A DNA stretch of 64,000 nt from Streptococcus sp. DD12. GTDB lineage: Bacteria; Bacillota; Bacilli; Lactobacillales; Streptococcaceae. The stretch lies in the NCBI RefSeq assembly GCF_001578885.1, contig NZ_KQ969495.1, positions 339,527 through 403,526 on the forward strand. The letters are read 5' to 3'. Numbering within the stretch: position 1 is the first letter of the stretch; each line of letters starts with the position of its first letter. The translations under genes were made by a program, and so were the position numbers. This document shows positions 18,971 through 27,556 of this stretch, in pieces. Under the pieces are notes generated by a model. That model searched no databases and had not been told where the DNA came from. It saw only the letters and a program-made list of their open reading frames with translations.

Positions 18971-20178
18971 CCTATCAACAACCAGATCAACGTGGCTTTT
19001 TTGGGGAATATGGAGGGCAATTTGTCCCTGAAACCTTAATGACAGCTGTCATCGAACTCGATAAAGCTTATCGCGAGGCCAAGGAAGACCCAACTTTCCA
19101 AGCGGAGTTAGATGACTTGCTGAAAAATTATGTCGGACGTGAGACACCGCTCTATTTTGCTAAGAGGTTGACAGACTATATCGGTGGGGCTAAAATCTAC
19201 CTCAAACGTGAGGACCTTAATCACACGGGTGCCCATAAAATCAATAATGCTTTAGGGCAAGTCTTACTGGCTCGTCGCATGGGCAAGAAAAAGATTATTG
19301 CTGAGACAGGGGCAGGGCAGCACGGGGTAGCGACAGCCACTGCGGCAGCCTTGTTTGATATGGAATGTACCATTTATATGGGGGAAGAAGATGTCAAACG
19401 GCAAGCCCTCAATGTCTTTCGCATGGAGCTCTTAGGCGCTAAAGTCCATGCCGTCACGGATGGTTCGCGCGTGTTGAAGGATGCGGTCAATGCTGCCCTA
19501 CGTGCTTGGGTAGCCAATATTGATGACACCCATTACATTATGGGTTCTGCCTTAGGGCCTGCCCCTTTTCCAGAAATTGTGCGCGATTTTCAATCAGTGA
19601 TTGGTCGTGAAGCCAAGCAACAGTTTGCCCAACTAACTGATGGGGCCTTGCCAGACGCTGTCTTGGCTTGTATTGGTGGGGGCTCTAATGCCATCGGCCT
19701 CTTTTACCCTTTCGTCGAAGATGAGAGTGTTGCTATGTATGGCGCAGAGGCAGCTGGTTTAGGCTTAGACACTGATAAACATGCGGCTACCTTTGCTAAG
19801 GGACGGCCTGGAATTTTGCACGGTGCTTTAATGGATGTCCTGCAAGACCAACACGGTCAAATCATGGAGGCCTTCTCGATTTCAGCCGGTCTGGACTACC
19901 CGGGTATCGGTCCTGAACATTCCTTCTTTAACAGTATCGGACGGGCAAGCTATGATGCGATTACTGACCAAGAAGCGCTAGAAGCTTTCCAACTCTTGTC
20001 TCGACTCGAAGGTATTATCCCTGCTTTAGAATCCAGTCATGCCATCGCTTTAGCGCAAAAAGTGGCGAAAACGATGGACAAGGACCAGTCTATGATTATT
20101 TGTCTGTCTGGTCGTGGGGACAAGGATGTCAACCAGGTGAAGGCGCATTTGGAGGCAGAAAAAGGAGAACAAGCATGA
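18967..20178 (+). CDS. trpB: Tryptophan synthase beta chain
   Basis: PLP enzyme that joins indole with serine. The 403-residue TrpB1-type chain begins [20 protein letters not shown]. Lys91 in [14 protein letters not shown] binds [16 protein letters not shown] is the catalytic loop, and [10 protein letters not shown] holds the phosphate. It overlaps trpA by 4 bases. It works with TrpA as an alpha2-beta2 complex that channels indole. Confidence 0.97.
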   Translation: MTYQQPDQRGFFGEYGGQFVPETLMTAVIELDKAYREAKEDPTFQAELDDLLKNYVGRETPLYFAKRLTDYIGGAKIYLKREDLNHTGAHKINNALGQVLLARRMGKKKIIAETGAGQHGVATATAAALFDMECTIYMGEEDVKRQALNVFRMELLGAKVHAVTDGSRVLKDAVNAALRAWVANIDDTHYIMGSALGPAPFPEIVRDFQSVIGREAKQQFAQLTDGALPDAVLACIGGGSNAIGLFYPFVEDESVAMYGAEAAGLGLDTDKHAATFAKGRPGILHGALMDVLQDQHGQIMEAFSISAGLDYPGIGPEHSFFNSIGRASYDAITDQEALEAFQLLSRLEGIIPALESSHAIALAQKVAKTMDKDQSMIICLSGRGDKDVNQVKAHLEAEKGEQA

Positions 20179-20957
20179 CAAAAACGTTGACCCAACAGTT
20201 GCAAGCCATTAAAGAGGCAAAAAAAGGCATTTTTGTGCCCTACATCATGGCAGGAGACCATGAGGATGGTCTGGCAGGTTTAGCAGATACCGTGACCTTT
20301 TTGGCAGAAAACGGCGCTTCAGCGATTGAGGTGGGGATTCCTTGGTCAGACCCTGTTGCTGATGGACCCGTCATTGAATTAGCTGGTCAAAGAAGTTTGG
20401 CCAAAGGGACTAGCTTGACTGCCGTTATTGAAACCCTACAAAGGATTGATAGTCCGGTTCCTCTGGTGATAATGTCATACATTAACCCTATCTACCAATA
20501 CGGTATTGAGCGCTTTGTGGCCGATTTGGCCTCTACCGACGTCAAAGGCTTAATCGTTCCTGACCTGCCTTTTGAGATGTCTGACCTCCTGCGTCCGGCT
20601 CTAGCTGACTCTGATATCGCTTTGGTTCCCTTAGTGAGTCTGACGACGGGTGTCCAGCGCCAAAAAACGATTACTGAGGGAGCAGAAGGCTTTATCTATG
20701 CTGTTGCTGTTAATGGTGTTACAGGTAAATCAGGGAACTACCGAGACGGTTTGGATGAACACTTAAAACGCTTGGTAGATGAAATGACTATTCCAGTCTT
20801 AACAGGATTTGGCGTGTCAACGCCTGAAGATATTGTCCGTTTTAATCGCGTTTCTGATGGGGTTATCATCGGAACGAAAATCGTCAAGTCCCTTCATGAA
20901 GGCGATAAGCAGACCGTCGCAGACTTGGCACAGGTAGCTAGCCAAATTGAAAAATAA
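20175..20957 (+). CDS. trpA: Tryptophan synthase alpha chain
   Basis: Splits indole-3-glycerol phosphate to indole for TrpB. The 260-residue TIM barrel has the catalytic Glu52 in [11 protein letters not shown] and Asp63 in VADGPVIE, and the later motif [10 protein letters not shown]. The start is ATG 20175, four bases inside trpB, with an AAAGGAGAA ribosome site; an upstream frame to 20100 is only trpB shadow. It ends the trp operon and a short terminator follows. Confidence 0.96.
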   Translation: MTKTLTQQLQAIKEAKKGIFVPYIMAGDHEDGLAGLADTVTFLAENGASAIEVGIPWSDPVADGPVIELAGQRSLAKGTSLTAVIETLQRIDSPVPLVIMSYINPIYQYGIERFVADLASTDVKGLIVPDLPFEMSDLLRPALADSDIALVPLVSLTTGVQRQKTITEGAEGFIYAVAVNGVTGKSGNYRDGLDEHLKRLVDEMTIPVLTGFGVSTPEDIVRFNRVSDGVIIGTKIVKSLHEGDKQTVADLAQVASQIEK

Positions 20958-20997
20958 GGGGACTAAAGCCTAGCCCACTTAAAAAAATGATGCAAAG

Positions 20998-21019
20998 GAA
21001 GGTTTTTAACCTTCTTTTT
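20998..21019 (+). terminator. Terminator after trpA
   Basis: A 7-base stem, GAAGGTT and AACCTTC, around TTT, followed by five T. Confidence 0.75.
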
Positions 21020-21127
21020 CTGTGGCAGACGACTCCAGCGGTCAGGACTTTAAACTGGTATGGCTGGCAGGCCTAAAACTGTTTTTAAGGCTTTAGGAAA
21101 AGACGACCAACCAAAGTGCCTAATCTA

Positions 21128-21136
21128 TGCTATAAT
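21128..21136 (+). promoter_or_regulatory. Extended -10 promoter of the ABC-F gene
   Basis: TGCTATAAT, 45 bases before the start codon; no clear -35. Confidence 0.6.
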
Positions 21137-21181
21137 ACTAGATTAGACGGTCTTTAATGGCCAAAAAGTTAGGAAAAGACA

Positions 21182-23095
21182 ATGATAATTTTGCAAGCAA
21201 ATGCTATTGAGCGGTCTTTCTCTGGGGACGTGCTCTTTGATCAGATAAACATGCAGGTCAATGACCGTGATCGGATTGCCTTGGTGGGGCGTAACGGTGC
21301 TGGGAAATCAACCCTCTTGAAAATCCTTGTAGGCGAAGAAGCCCCCACCCAGGGGGATGTTTTTCTCAAAAAAGATGTTTCCTTAGCCTATTTGGCTCAA
21401 GATAGTCGGTTTGATTCAGACCAGACCATCATGGCGGAGATGCTGGCGATTTTTCAATCCTTACGCGATATGGAAAAGACGCTAAGAGACTTAGAAGCAA
21501 AAATGGGGCAAGCTTCAGCAAGTGACTTAGAAACCATCATGAGCCAGTACGATAAGCTGTCTGAGCGCTTTCGTCAGTTAGGCGGTTTCACCTATGAAGC
21601 GGACATTAAGGCGATTTTGAATGCTTTTAAATTTGATGAGAGCATGTGGGATATGCCAATTTCCAGTCTGTCTGGTGGCCAAAATACGCGTTTAGCTTTG
21701 GCGCGGATGCTCTTACAAAAGCCAGACTTACTTGTCTTGGACGAACCGACCAACCACTTGGATATCGAGACCATTTCTTGGTTGGAAGGTTATCTATCCA
21801 ATTACCAAGGTGCCCTTATTATCGTTAGCCATGACCGCTATTTCCTCGATAAAGTGACCACTATTACCTATGATTTGACCCCTCATGCCTTAGAGCGTTA
21901 TGTGGGAAATTACAGTCAATTTGTCGACCAAAAAGCGCAAAAAATGGCCTCTCTTTGGCAACAATATGACAAACAACAAAAGGAAATTGCTAAGTTAGAA
22001 GACTTTGTCAACCGAAATATCGTGAGGGCGTCGACGACCAAACGTGCCCAAGCCCGTCGCAAGCAACTGGAAAAAATGGACCGCTTGGACAAGCCCAAAG
22101 GTGATGAGAAATCAGCGCACATGGCCTTTGCCATCACGGAAACGTCCGGCAACCAAGTCATGCAAGTGGAGAATTTGGTGATAGGCTATGACCATGAAAA
22201 GTTAGCCGGCCCTATCGACTTAGAAGTCACCAAAGAAGATGCCATTGCCATTGTAGGCCCTAATGGGATTGGGAAATCAACCTTTGTGAAAACGGTGATT
22301 GGTCGCCTACCTGCCTTAACGGGAAGTGTCCGTTTAGGGGCTAAAGTCAGCATTGGTTACTATGACCAGTCGCAGTCAACTCTCTCTGAACGTCAAACCG
22401 TACTGGAGGAGCTCTGGTCGGCCTTTCCGACCTTGCCTGAGCTAGACATTCGTAACCGTTTGGGGGCCTTTCTCTTTTCAGGCGATGAGGTCAAAAAGAC
22501 CGTTGCCATGCTGTCAGGGGGTGAACGTGCCCGCTTGCTTTTGGCTAAATTGTCCATGCAAGGGGACAATTACCTCATCCTGGATGAGCCGACCAACCAC
22601 TTGGACATTGATAGTAAGGAAGTTTTGGAAAATGCTCTGATTGACTACGCTGGAACGCTCTTGTTTGTTAGTCATGACCGTTACTTTATCAATCGTGTGG
22701 CTACCAAAGTGCTGGAAATACGACCAGATGGTGCCAAACTCTATCTGGGAGATTATGATTATTACCTGCGTAAAAAAGCGGAAGAAGAGGCGCTAGCAAG
22801 GGCTAAGGAAGAGGAGACTATAGAAGCTAGTCAAGCAGACGAGTCTCAAGCCCAAGACTACCAAGCCCAAAAAGCCAATCAAAGGGAAGCCCGCAAACTC
22901 CGTCGCCAGCTAGATGACCTTGAAAACCGTTTGGAGACCTTGGAAACTTTAATCAGTCAAGTGTCCGAACAAATGATGGCAACCAATGATAGCGCAGAAC
23001 TTATGGCTCTTCAAGAAGAACTGAGTCAACACGAAGATGAACAAATGACTGTGTTGGAAGAGTGGGAGACCTTGGCGCAAAGTCTTGAAGAATAA
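21182..23095 (+). CDS. ABC-F family ATPase (Uup/YdiF type)
   Basis: A soluble protein of 637 residues with two ABC ATPase domains and no membrane segment, so it is a ribosome-associated ABC-F protein rather than a transporter. Domain 1 has GRNGAGKST (about 37), SLSGGQNTRLALARMLL and LLVLDEPTNHLD. The inter-domain linker holds the basic RASTTKRAQARRKQLEK. Domain 2 has GPNGIGKST, MLSGGERARLLL and LILDEPTNHLD. A C-terminal coiled coil (about 560-630) of alternating Glu/Arg/Leu fits the Uup/YdiF branch. Housekeeping translation factor is more likely than a resistance type, but that cannot be settled by eye. Confidence 0.9.
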   Translation: MIILQANAIERSFSGDVLFDQINMQVNDRDRIALVGRNGAGKSTLLKILVGEEAPTQGDVFLKKDVSLAYLAQDSRFDSDQTIMAEMLAIFQSLRDMEKTLRDLEAKMGQASASDLETIMSQYDKLSERFRQLGGFTYEADIKAILNAFKFDESMWDMPISSLSGGQNTRLALARMLLQKPDLLVLDEPTNHLDIETISWLEGYLSNYQGALIIVSHDRYFLDKVTTITYDLTPHALERYVGNYSQFVDQKAQKMASLWQQYDKQQKEIAKLEDFVNRNIVRASTTKRAQARRKQLEKMDRLDKPKGDEKSAHMAFAITETSGNQVMQVENLVIGYDHEKLAGPIDLEVTKEDAIAIVGPNGIGKSTFVKTVIGRLPALTGSVRLGAKVSIGYYDQSQSTLSERQTVLEELWSAFPTLPELDIRNRLGAFLFSGDEVKKTVAMLSGGERARLLLAKLSMQGDNYLILDEPTNHLDIDSKEVLENALIDYAGTLLFVSHDRYFINRVATKVLEIRPDGAKLYLGDYDYYLRKKAEEEALARAKEEETIEASQADESQAQDYQAQKANQREARKLRRQLDDLENRLETLETLISQVSEQMMATNDSAELMALQEELSQHEDEQMTVLEEWETLAQSLEE

Positions 23096-23117
23096 TCGTA
23101 TTTTTATTCAATTATTC

Positions 23118-23146
23118 TTGACTTTTATGAATTTTTAGACTAAAAT
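23118..23146 (+). promoter_or_regulatory. Promoter of the amino-acid binding protein gene
   Basis: -35 TTGACT (23118-23123), 17-base spacer, -10 TAAAAT (23141-23146). The expected transcription start falls at or within a base or two of the ATG at 23153, which would make the mRNA leaderless. Confidence 0.75.
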
Positions 23147-23152
23147 AAGCTT

Positions 23153-23995
23153 ATGAAACAATTAGTAACACAATGGAAGTGGACTTTAGGAACACTAGCA
23201 GTCCTAGCGCTTATCGTTTTTGCAACTATCGGTTTGACTGGTAAAAGTGACTCAGATGAAGATATGCAAACGGCTATTCAAAAATCAGGGAAGTTAGTGA
23301 TTGCCATGAGCCCTGATTATGCCCCTTATGAATTCCGAACCATGATTAATGGTCGTGATACGGTAGTGGGGTCAGACATAAAGTTGGCCCAAGCTTTAGC
23401 AGATGAGTTAGGTGTTCAGTTGGTCATTTCAGCCACCACCTTTGACAATGTCCTCAATAGTCTGAATTCTGGTAAGGCTGATTTGGCGATTTCTGGCCTG
23501 TCAGCGACACCTGAGCGGGCAGAACACTATCGGTTCTCGACACCTTACTATGAAGCGACCACCGTTTTATTGGTCAAAAAAGACAAGGCTGCAACCTACA
23601 CAAGCATAGCGAGTTTCGACAACCAACCCATCGGGGCTCAAAAAGGAACCATTCAAAATACTCAGGCCCAAGAACAGATGCCTCAGGCTAATCTGGTTGC
23701 ACTAACCTCTACCAGTGAGTTGGTCAATGAGTTGAAGTCTGGAAAACTCAATGGCATTGTGACAGAATACCCTATTGCGGCAGGTTATGTGGCCCAAAAT
23801 AGCGATTTGGCCATTTCCTCAGTGAGCTTAAAATCAAGCGGTGACACCAGCTCAAACGTTGTGGCCATGCCAAAAGGGAAAAAGAGCGAACGCCTAAAGA
23901 AAACCATTGATAAAGTCATTAAGAAATTGGTCAAAGAGGGCAAATATAAAGCCTATATCGACGAAGCATCAAAAACTATTGCTGAAAATGAATAA
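23153..23995 (+). CDS. Polar amino-acid ABC transporter substrate-binding protein without lipobox
   Basis: A 280-residue periplasmic-binding-protein fold of the polar amino-acid class (SBP_bac_3): VIAMSPDYAPYEF, GSDIKLAQALADELG, LNSGKADLAISGLSATPERA, and IGAQKGTIQNTQAQEQM. The N-terminus has one hydrophobic helix (about 11-28, LGTLAVLALIVFATIGL) but no Cys after it, so it is either anchored by that helix or secreted, not lipid-linked. No permease or ATPase gene is next to it, so it must use a transporter encoded elsewhere. There is no visible ribosome site before the ATG. Confidence 0.85.
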   Translation: MKQLVTQWKWTLGTLAVLALIVFATIGLTGKSDSDEDMQTAIQKSGKLVIAMSPDYAPYEFRTMINGRDTVVGSDIKLAQALADELGVQLVISATTFDNVLNSLNSGKADLAISGLSATPERAEHYRFSTPYYEATTVLLVKKDKAATYTSIASFDNQPIGAQKGTIQNTQAQEQMPQANLVALTSTSELVNELKSGKLNGIVTEYPIAAGYVAQNSDLAISSVSLKSSGDTSSNVVAMPKGKKSERLKKTIDKVIKKLVKEGKYKAYIDEASKTIAENE

Positions 23996-23997
23996 AA

Positions 23998-24018
23998 AGT
24001 CTTGACGTGAGCAAGACT
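23998..24018 (+). terminator. Hairpin after the binding-protein gene
   Basis: AGTCTTG, 7-base loop, CAAGACT, then CTTT. It is a weak terminator that physically overlaps the -35 box of the rpsU promoter. Confidence 0.5.
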
Positions 24019-24030
24019 CTTTGGTAACAT
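24002..24030 (+). promoter_or_regulatory. Promoter of rpsU
   Basis: -35 TTGACG (24002-24007), 17-base spacer, extended -10 TGGTAACAT (24022-24030). Confidence 0.7.
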
Positions 24031-24077
24031 AGTTTGGGACGTAAAAACGTTATTCTATTTCTTGAGGAGGTGAAATC

Positions 24078-24254
24078 ATGTCAAAAACAGTTGTTCGTAA
24101 AAACGAATCATTGGACGATGCTTTGCGTCGCTTCAAACGTTCTGTTACTAAAGCTGGTACTCTTCAAGAATCACGTAAACGCGAATTCTATGAAAAGCCT
24201 TCTGTAAAACGTAAACGTAAATCAGAAGCAGCTCGTAAACGTAAAAAATTCTAA
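24078..24254 (+). CDS. rpsU: 30S ribosomal protein S21 (bS21)
   Basis: A 58-residue, strongly basic protein starting [19 protein letters not shown], the signature of bS21, and ending in a run of Arg/Lys ([15 protein letters not shown]). It acts in translation initiation on the 30S platform. A perfect GAGGAGGTGA ribosome site lies 6 bases upstream. It has its own promoter and a terminator. Confidence 0.97.
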
Positions 24255-24258
24255 GGAT

Positions 24259-24284
24259 AAGCGGCATTAGCCGTTTATTTTTTT
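24259..24284 (+). terminator. Terminator after rpsU
   Basis: AAGCGGC, ATTA, GCCGTTT stem (one G-T pair) followed by ATTTTTTT. Confidence 0.75.
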
Positions 24285-24297
24285 ATTGCCTTAATTG

Positions 24298-24306
24298 TGC
24301 TAAAAT
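24298..24306 (+). promoter_or_regulatory. Extended -10 promoter of rexB-rexA
   Basis: TGCTAAAAT, 29 bases before the rexB start, with AAGGAG as its ribosome site. Confidence 0.55.
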
Positions 24307-24334
24307 AGCAGAAAGAACTGATAAGGAGAAGCGC

Positions 24335-27300
24335 ATGCGACTGGTCTATACAGATTTACAAGAGGATTTGACGGAGATTTTAGCGCAGATCGCCCAGAAG
24401 TCAGCAGATCACGGGCGACGTGTTTTTTATATTGCCCCAAATTCCCTGTCTTTTGATAAAGAGCGAGCGGTTTTGAGCCATCTTAAAGGGCAGGCTTCTT
24501 TTGCTGTGACAGTGACTCGTTTTAGCCAGATGGCTCGTTACTTTGTGTTGGATAGTGTGCAAGGGCAAAAACAGCTAGATGACTCTGGTTTAGTCATGGT
24601 CTTTTACCGTGCCTTGATGCAATTATCCGATGACGACCTTCGTATTTTTGGGCGTTTACGCTTGGAGGCTGGCTTTATCGCCCAGCTGGTTTCCTTGTAT
24701 CAAGAACTGCAAGTGGCCCAGATGACTGTGGCTGATTTAGAAGGGCTCAATCCTCCTGAAAAACAGGCAGATTTGGAAAAAATCTTTGCTGCTGTTGATG
24801 ATATCCTAGCCAACTACGCTTACCAACAAGAAACTCAGATAGGTCAGCTACTGACAGCGATGCGCTCAAAGACATGGGAGCAGGACTTAAGTGCTGTAAC
24901 GGTCATTATTGATGGCTTTACCCGTTTTTCTGCCCAAGAAGATAGCCTTGTCAGTCTCATGCACGACATGGGGGCTGAAATTGTTATCGGTACTTACCTG
25001 AGTCAAGATGCGATGCGTTCTTCTTTTATTGAGGGCAATGTTTACCAAGCGAGTTTTCAGTTTATCCAGGATTTAGCGCATCGTTTTGAGGTAAAAGCAG
25101 AATACCTGACCTCAAGTCTTACTTACCCAGAAGCCTTTAGCCGCTTGTCTCATCTCTTTGAAGCCAAGCATGCCTTCACGCAGACTGACCTCAAGCTAAC
25201 AGAAAGTGAGCACCAGGCGCTTGAGTTATGGACTATGCCTAGTCTACAAGAAGAAATCGAGGGAGTGGCGACAGCCATTCGTGATTATATTTATCAAGGT
25301 TACCGCTACAAGGATATAACCGTCCTTTTAGGAGATGTGGAAGCCTACCGGCAAAGCTTGGGGCAAATCTTTGACAAGTATGAAATCCCTTATCATCTCT
25401 CTTATGCGCATAAGATGAGCAGTCATCCTTTAGTGCATGTTTTAGACAGCCTTTCGCGGATTTTCCGCTACCATTTGCGTCAGGATGATGTGCGCAATCT
25501 CATTAAATCGGGTTTGTATGGTCAGATAAGTCAAGAGGACTTGGATATTTGGGATGATTATGTCCGCTATGCGGATATTCAGGGGGATGCTTTTTTTAAA
25601 GCGTTTACGGCTGGCAAAAAAGAAAATTACAATCTGAAACAGTTAAATGCGATTCGTGAGAAGCTCATGCAACCCTTGGCTAAACTGTTACATGATAAGG
25701 AAAGCTCTAATGGCCTTGGCCATTTACAGCGATTGGTGGCCTTTTTTGCGGATAGCCACTTAGAAGCTAATCTTAATCAGATGGTGGCTAGTGAAGATGA
25801 AGAGGAAGTTTTAAAGACACAAGAGGTCTTTAAAAGTTTTTCAGATATCTTAGCTCAGGCTCAGCTCTTGTTTTCAGAAGAAAGCATTTCGATGACACAA
25901 TTGCTGGACCTACTGGCCTCAGCTATGTTAAACAGTACCTATCGCACCATCCCTGCGACCGTTGACACGGTGACCGTGCAGTCCTATGATTTGGTCGAAC
26001 CGCATGCCAATCGCCTGGTTTTTGCCCTGGGCATGTCAGCGCAAAACTTTCCAAAGATTGCCCAAAATGACAGCTTGCTATCTGACGAAGAACGCCAGTT
26101 GATTAACGAAAGCACTGATAGTGACAAACGCTTAGACCTACCTAGTCAAGAAAATAATCAAAAGAATCTCTATACAGCCCTGTCTGTTTTTCATGCAGCG
26201 ACTGAAAAACTTGTGCTCTCGCAGCCACGCTTCAAGCAAGAAGAAGAACAAACTCTCTCCCCCTATGTGCAAGAGTTGCTTGATTTTGGACTTTCCATGC
26301 AAAATAAATCCCAGTCGCTCACACGGCTTCAACCGAGTGATATTGGAAATGCTAAGTCCCTCTTGTCACGCGTCTTGGCTCATTATCAGCTGGCTGTTCC
26401 AAATAGTCAAGAACAAGAGACCTTCTGGACAGTTGCCGGTCGCTATTTGAGGCGTTATTTGGAAAAAGCACAGTTGCATCTCCCTGCCTTTGATGGGCAA
26501 CTGACAACCAAGCCAGTCAGTCAAGAGGTGATGCGGTTACGTTTCCCTGAAAATGAACCGTTGCGGTTGTCAGCATCAGCCTTGACAACCTTTTACGATA
26601 ACCAGTATAGGTATTTTCTCCAGTACGTGCTTGGTCTAGAAGAAAGAGCCAGTATTCACCCTGATGCGCGCCAACACGGCGTTTACCTGCATCGTGTTTT
26701 TGAGCGTGTCTTACAAGACCATAGCGGAATACCTTTTGACCAAAAAATGGAAAAAGCGATTTCTTCCACCAACCAAGAAGTTGCCTTTGTTGATGCCTAT
26801 CAGGGAGATTGGTCGGGCCAATACAGTTTGTCTCGGCTTGAGACCATCGCACGTGCAACGGGTTCTGTTGTGGCAGAGGACCACTTTGTTTTGTCTCAGG
26901 CAGAAGAAAAACAATTCGTCTTACCTTTGTCTGAGCATTTGTCTGTTTCTGGGATTATTGACCGTATAGATGTGCTAAAAGACCAAGAGCGGTCGGGAAT
27001 TGTGGATTACAAGTCCAGTAAACAAGCATTTGATATTCAGAAATTTTACAATGGCTTAAGCCCCCAATTGGTGACTTATATTCAAGCCTTGCTTCAAGAG
27101 GAAGCGCGATTAGACAAGGTTTTTGGGGCCATGTATCTGCAGATGCAGGAGCCAAAAGTTGCCCTGCAGGATGTATCCCAGTTGTCTGATGCTGTTTCAG
27201 AGTTGCAAAAGGATATGCTTTATCAAGGTATTTTCTTAAAGGAGGCCAGTCCCTATTTGACGTCGGGCCCCTATGCCATTAGTTCAAAAAGCACCTTTGA

Positions 27301-27556
27301 AGAGGCTGAAATCGAAACCTTACTAGCCTACAATCGTCACTTGTTTGAAAGGGCCGAAGCGACCATACGCCAAGGACACTTTGCGATTAATCCCTACACT
27401 GAGGATGGGAAAGTGGTAGCTGGAACGCAACTCAAGGCCATTACCCACTTTGAAGCCAACCATCATTTTTCACAAGCGCGTCGGTGGTTAACCATTCCTA
27501 GAAAACCCAAAGAAGCCTTTTTCGAACGTATTAGAGAGGAGTTAGGACATGACTAA
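24335..27556 (+). CDS. rexB: ATP-dependent nuclease subunit B (RexB/AddB)
   Basis: Partner of RexA in the RexAB (AddAB) helicase-nuclease that processes double-strand breaks for recombination and degrades foreign linear DNA. The 1073-residue protein begins MRLVYTDLQEDLTEILAQIA. Its helicase-like half is degenerate, and the C-terminal nuclease domain shows LRLSASALTTFYDNQYRYFL and the RecB-type motif SGIIDRIDVLKD...GIVDYKSSK (about 870-895). Streptococcal RexB is typically this size, shorter than Bacillus AddB. It overlaps rexA by 8 bases. Confidence 0.94.
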   Translation: MRLVYTDLQEDLTEILAQIAQKSADHGRRVFYIAPNSLSFDKERAVLSHLKGQASFAVTVTRFSQMARYFVLDSVQGQKQLDDSGLVMVFYRALMQLSDDDLRIFGRLRLEAGFIAQLVSLYQELQVAQMTVADLEGLNPPEKQADLEKIFAAVDDILANYAYQQETQIGQLLTAMRSKTWEQDLSAVTVIIDGFTRFSAQEDSLVSLMHDMGAEIVIGTYLSQDAMRSSFIEGNVYQASFQFIQDLAHRFEVKAEYLTSSLTYPEAFSRLSHLFEAKHAFTQTDLKLTESEHQALELWTMPSLQEEIEGVATAIRDYIYQGYRYKDITVLLGDVEAYRQSLGQIFDKYEIPYHLSYAHKMSSHPLVHVLDSLSRIFRYHLRQDDVRNLIKSGLYGQISQEDLDIWDDYVRYADIQGDAFFKAFTAGKKENYNLKQLNAIREKLMQPLAKLLHDKESSNGLGHLQRLVAFFADSHLEANLNQMVASEDEEEVLKTQEVFKSFSDILAQAQLLFSEESISMTQLLDLLASAMLNSTYRTIPATVDTVTVQSYDLVEPHANRLVFALGMSAQNFPKIAQNDSLLSDEERQLINESTDSDKRLDLPSQENNQKNLYTALSVFHAATEKLVLSQPRFKQEEEQTLSPYVQELLDFGLSMQNKSQSLTRLQPSDIGNAKSLLSRVLAHYQLAVPNSQEQETFWTVAGRYLRRYLEKAQLHLPAFDGQLTTKPVSQEVMRLRFPENEPLRLSASALTTFYDNQYRYFLQYVLGLEERASIHPDARQHGVYLHRVFERVLQDHSGIPFDQKMEKAISSTNQEVAFVDAYQGDWSGQYSLSRLETIARATGSVVAEDHFVLSQAEEKQFVLPLSEHLSVSGIIDRIDVLKDQERSGIVDYKSSKQAFDIQKFYNGLSPQLVTYIQALLQEEARLDKVFGAMYLQMQEPKVALQDVSQLSDAVSELQKDMLYQGIFLKEASPYLTSGPYAISSKSTFEEAEIETLLAYNRHLFERAEATIRQGHFAINPYTEDGKVVAGTQLKAITHFEANHHFSQARRWLTIPRKPKEAFFERIREELGHD

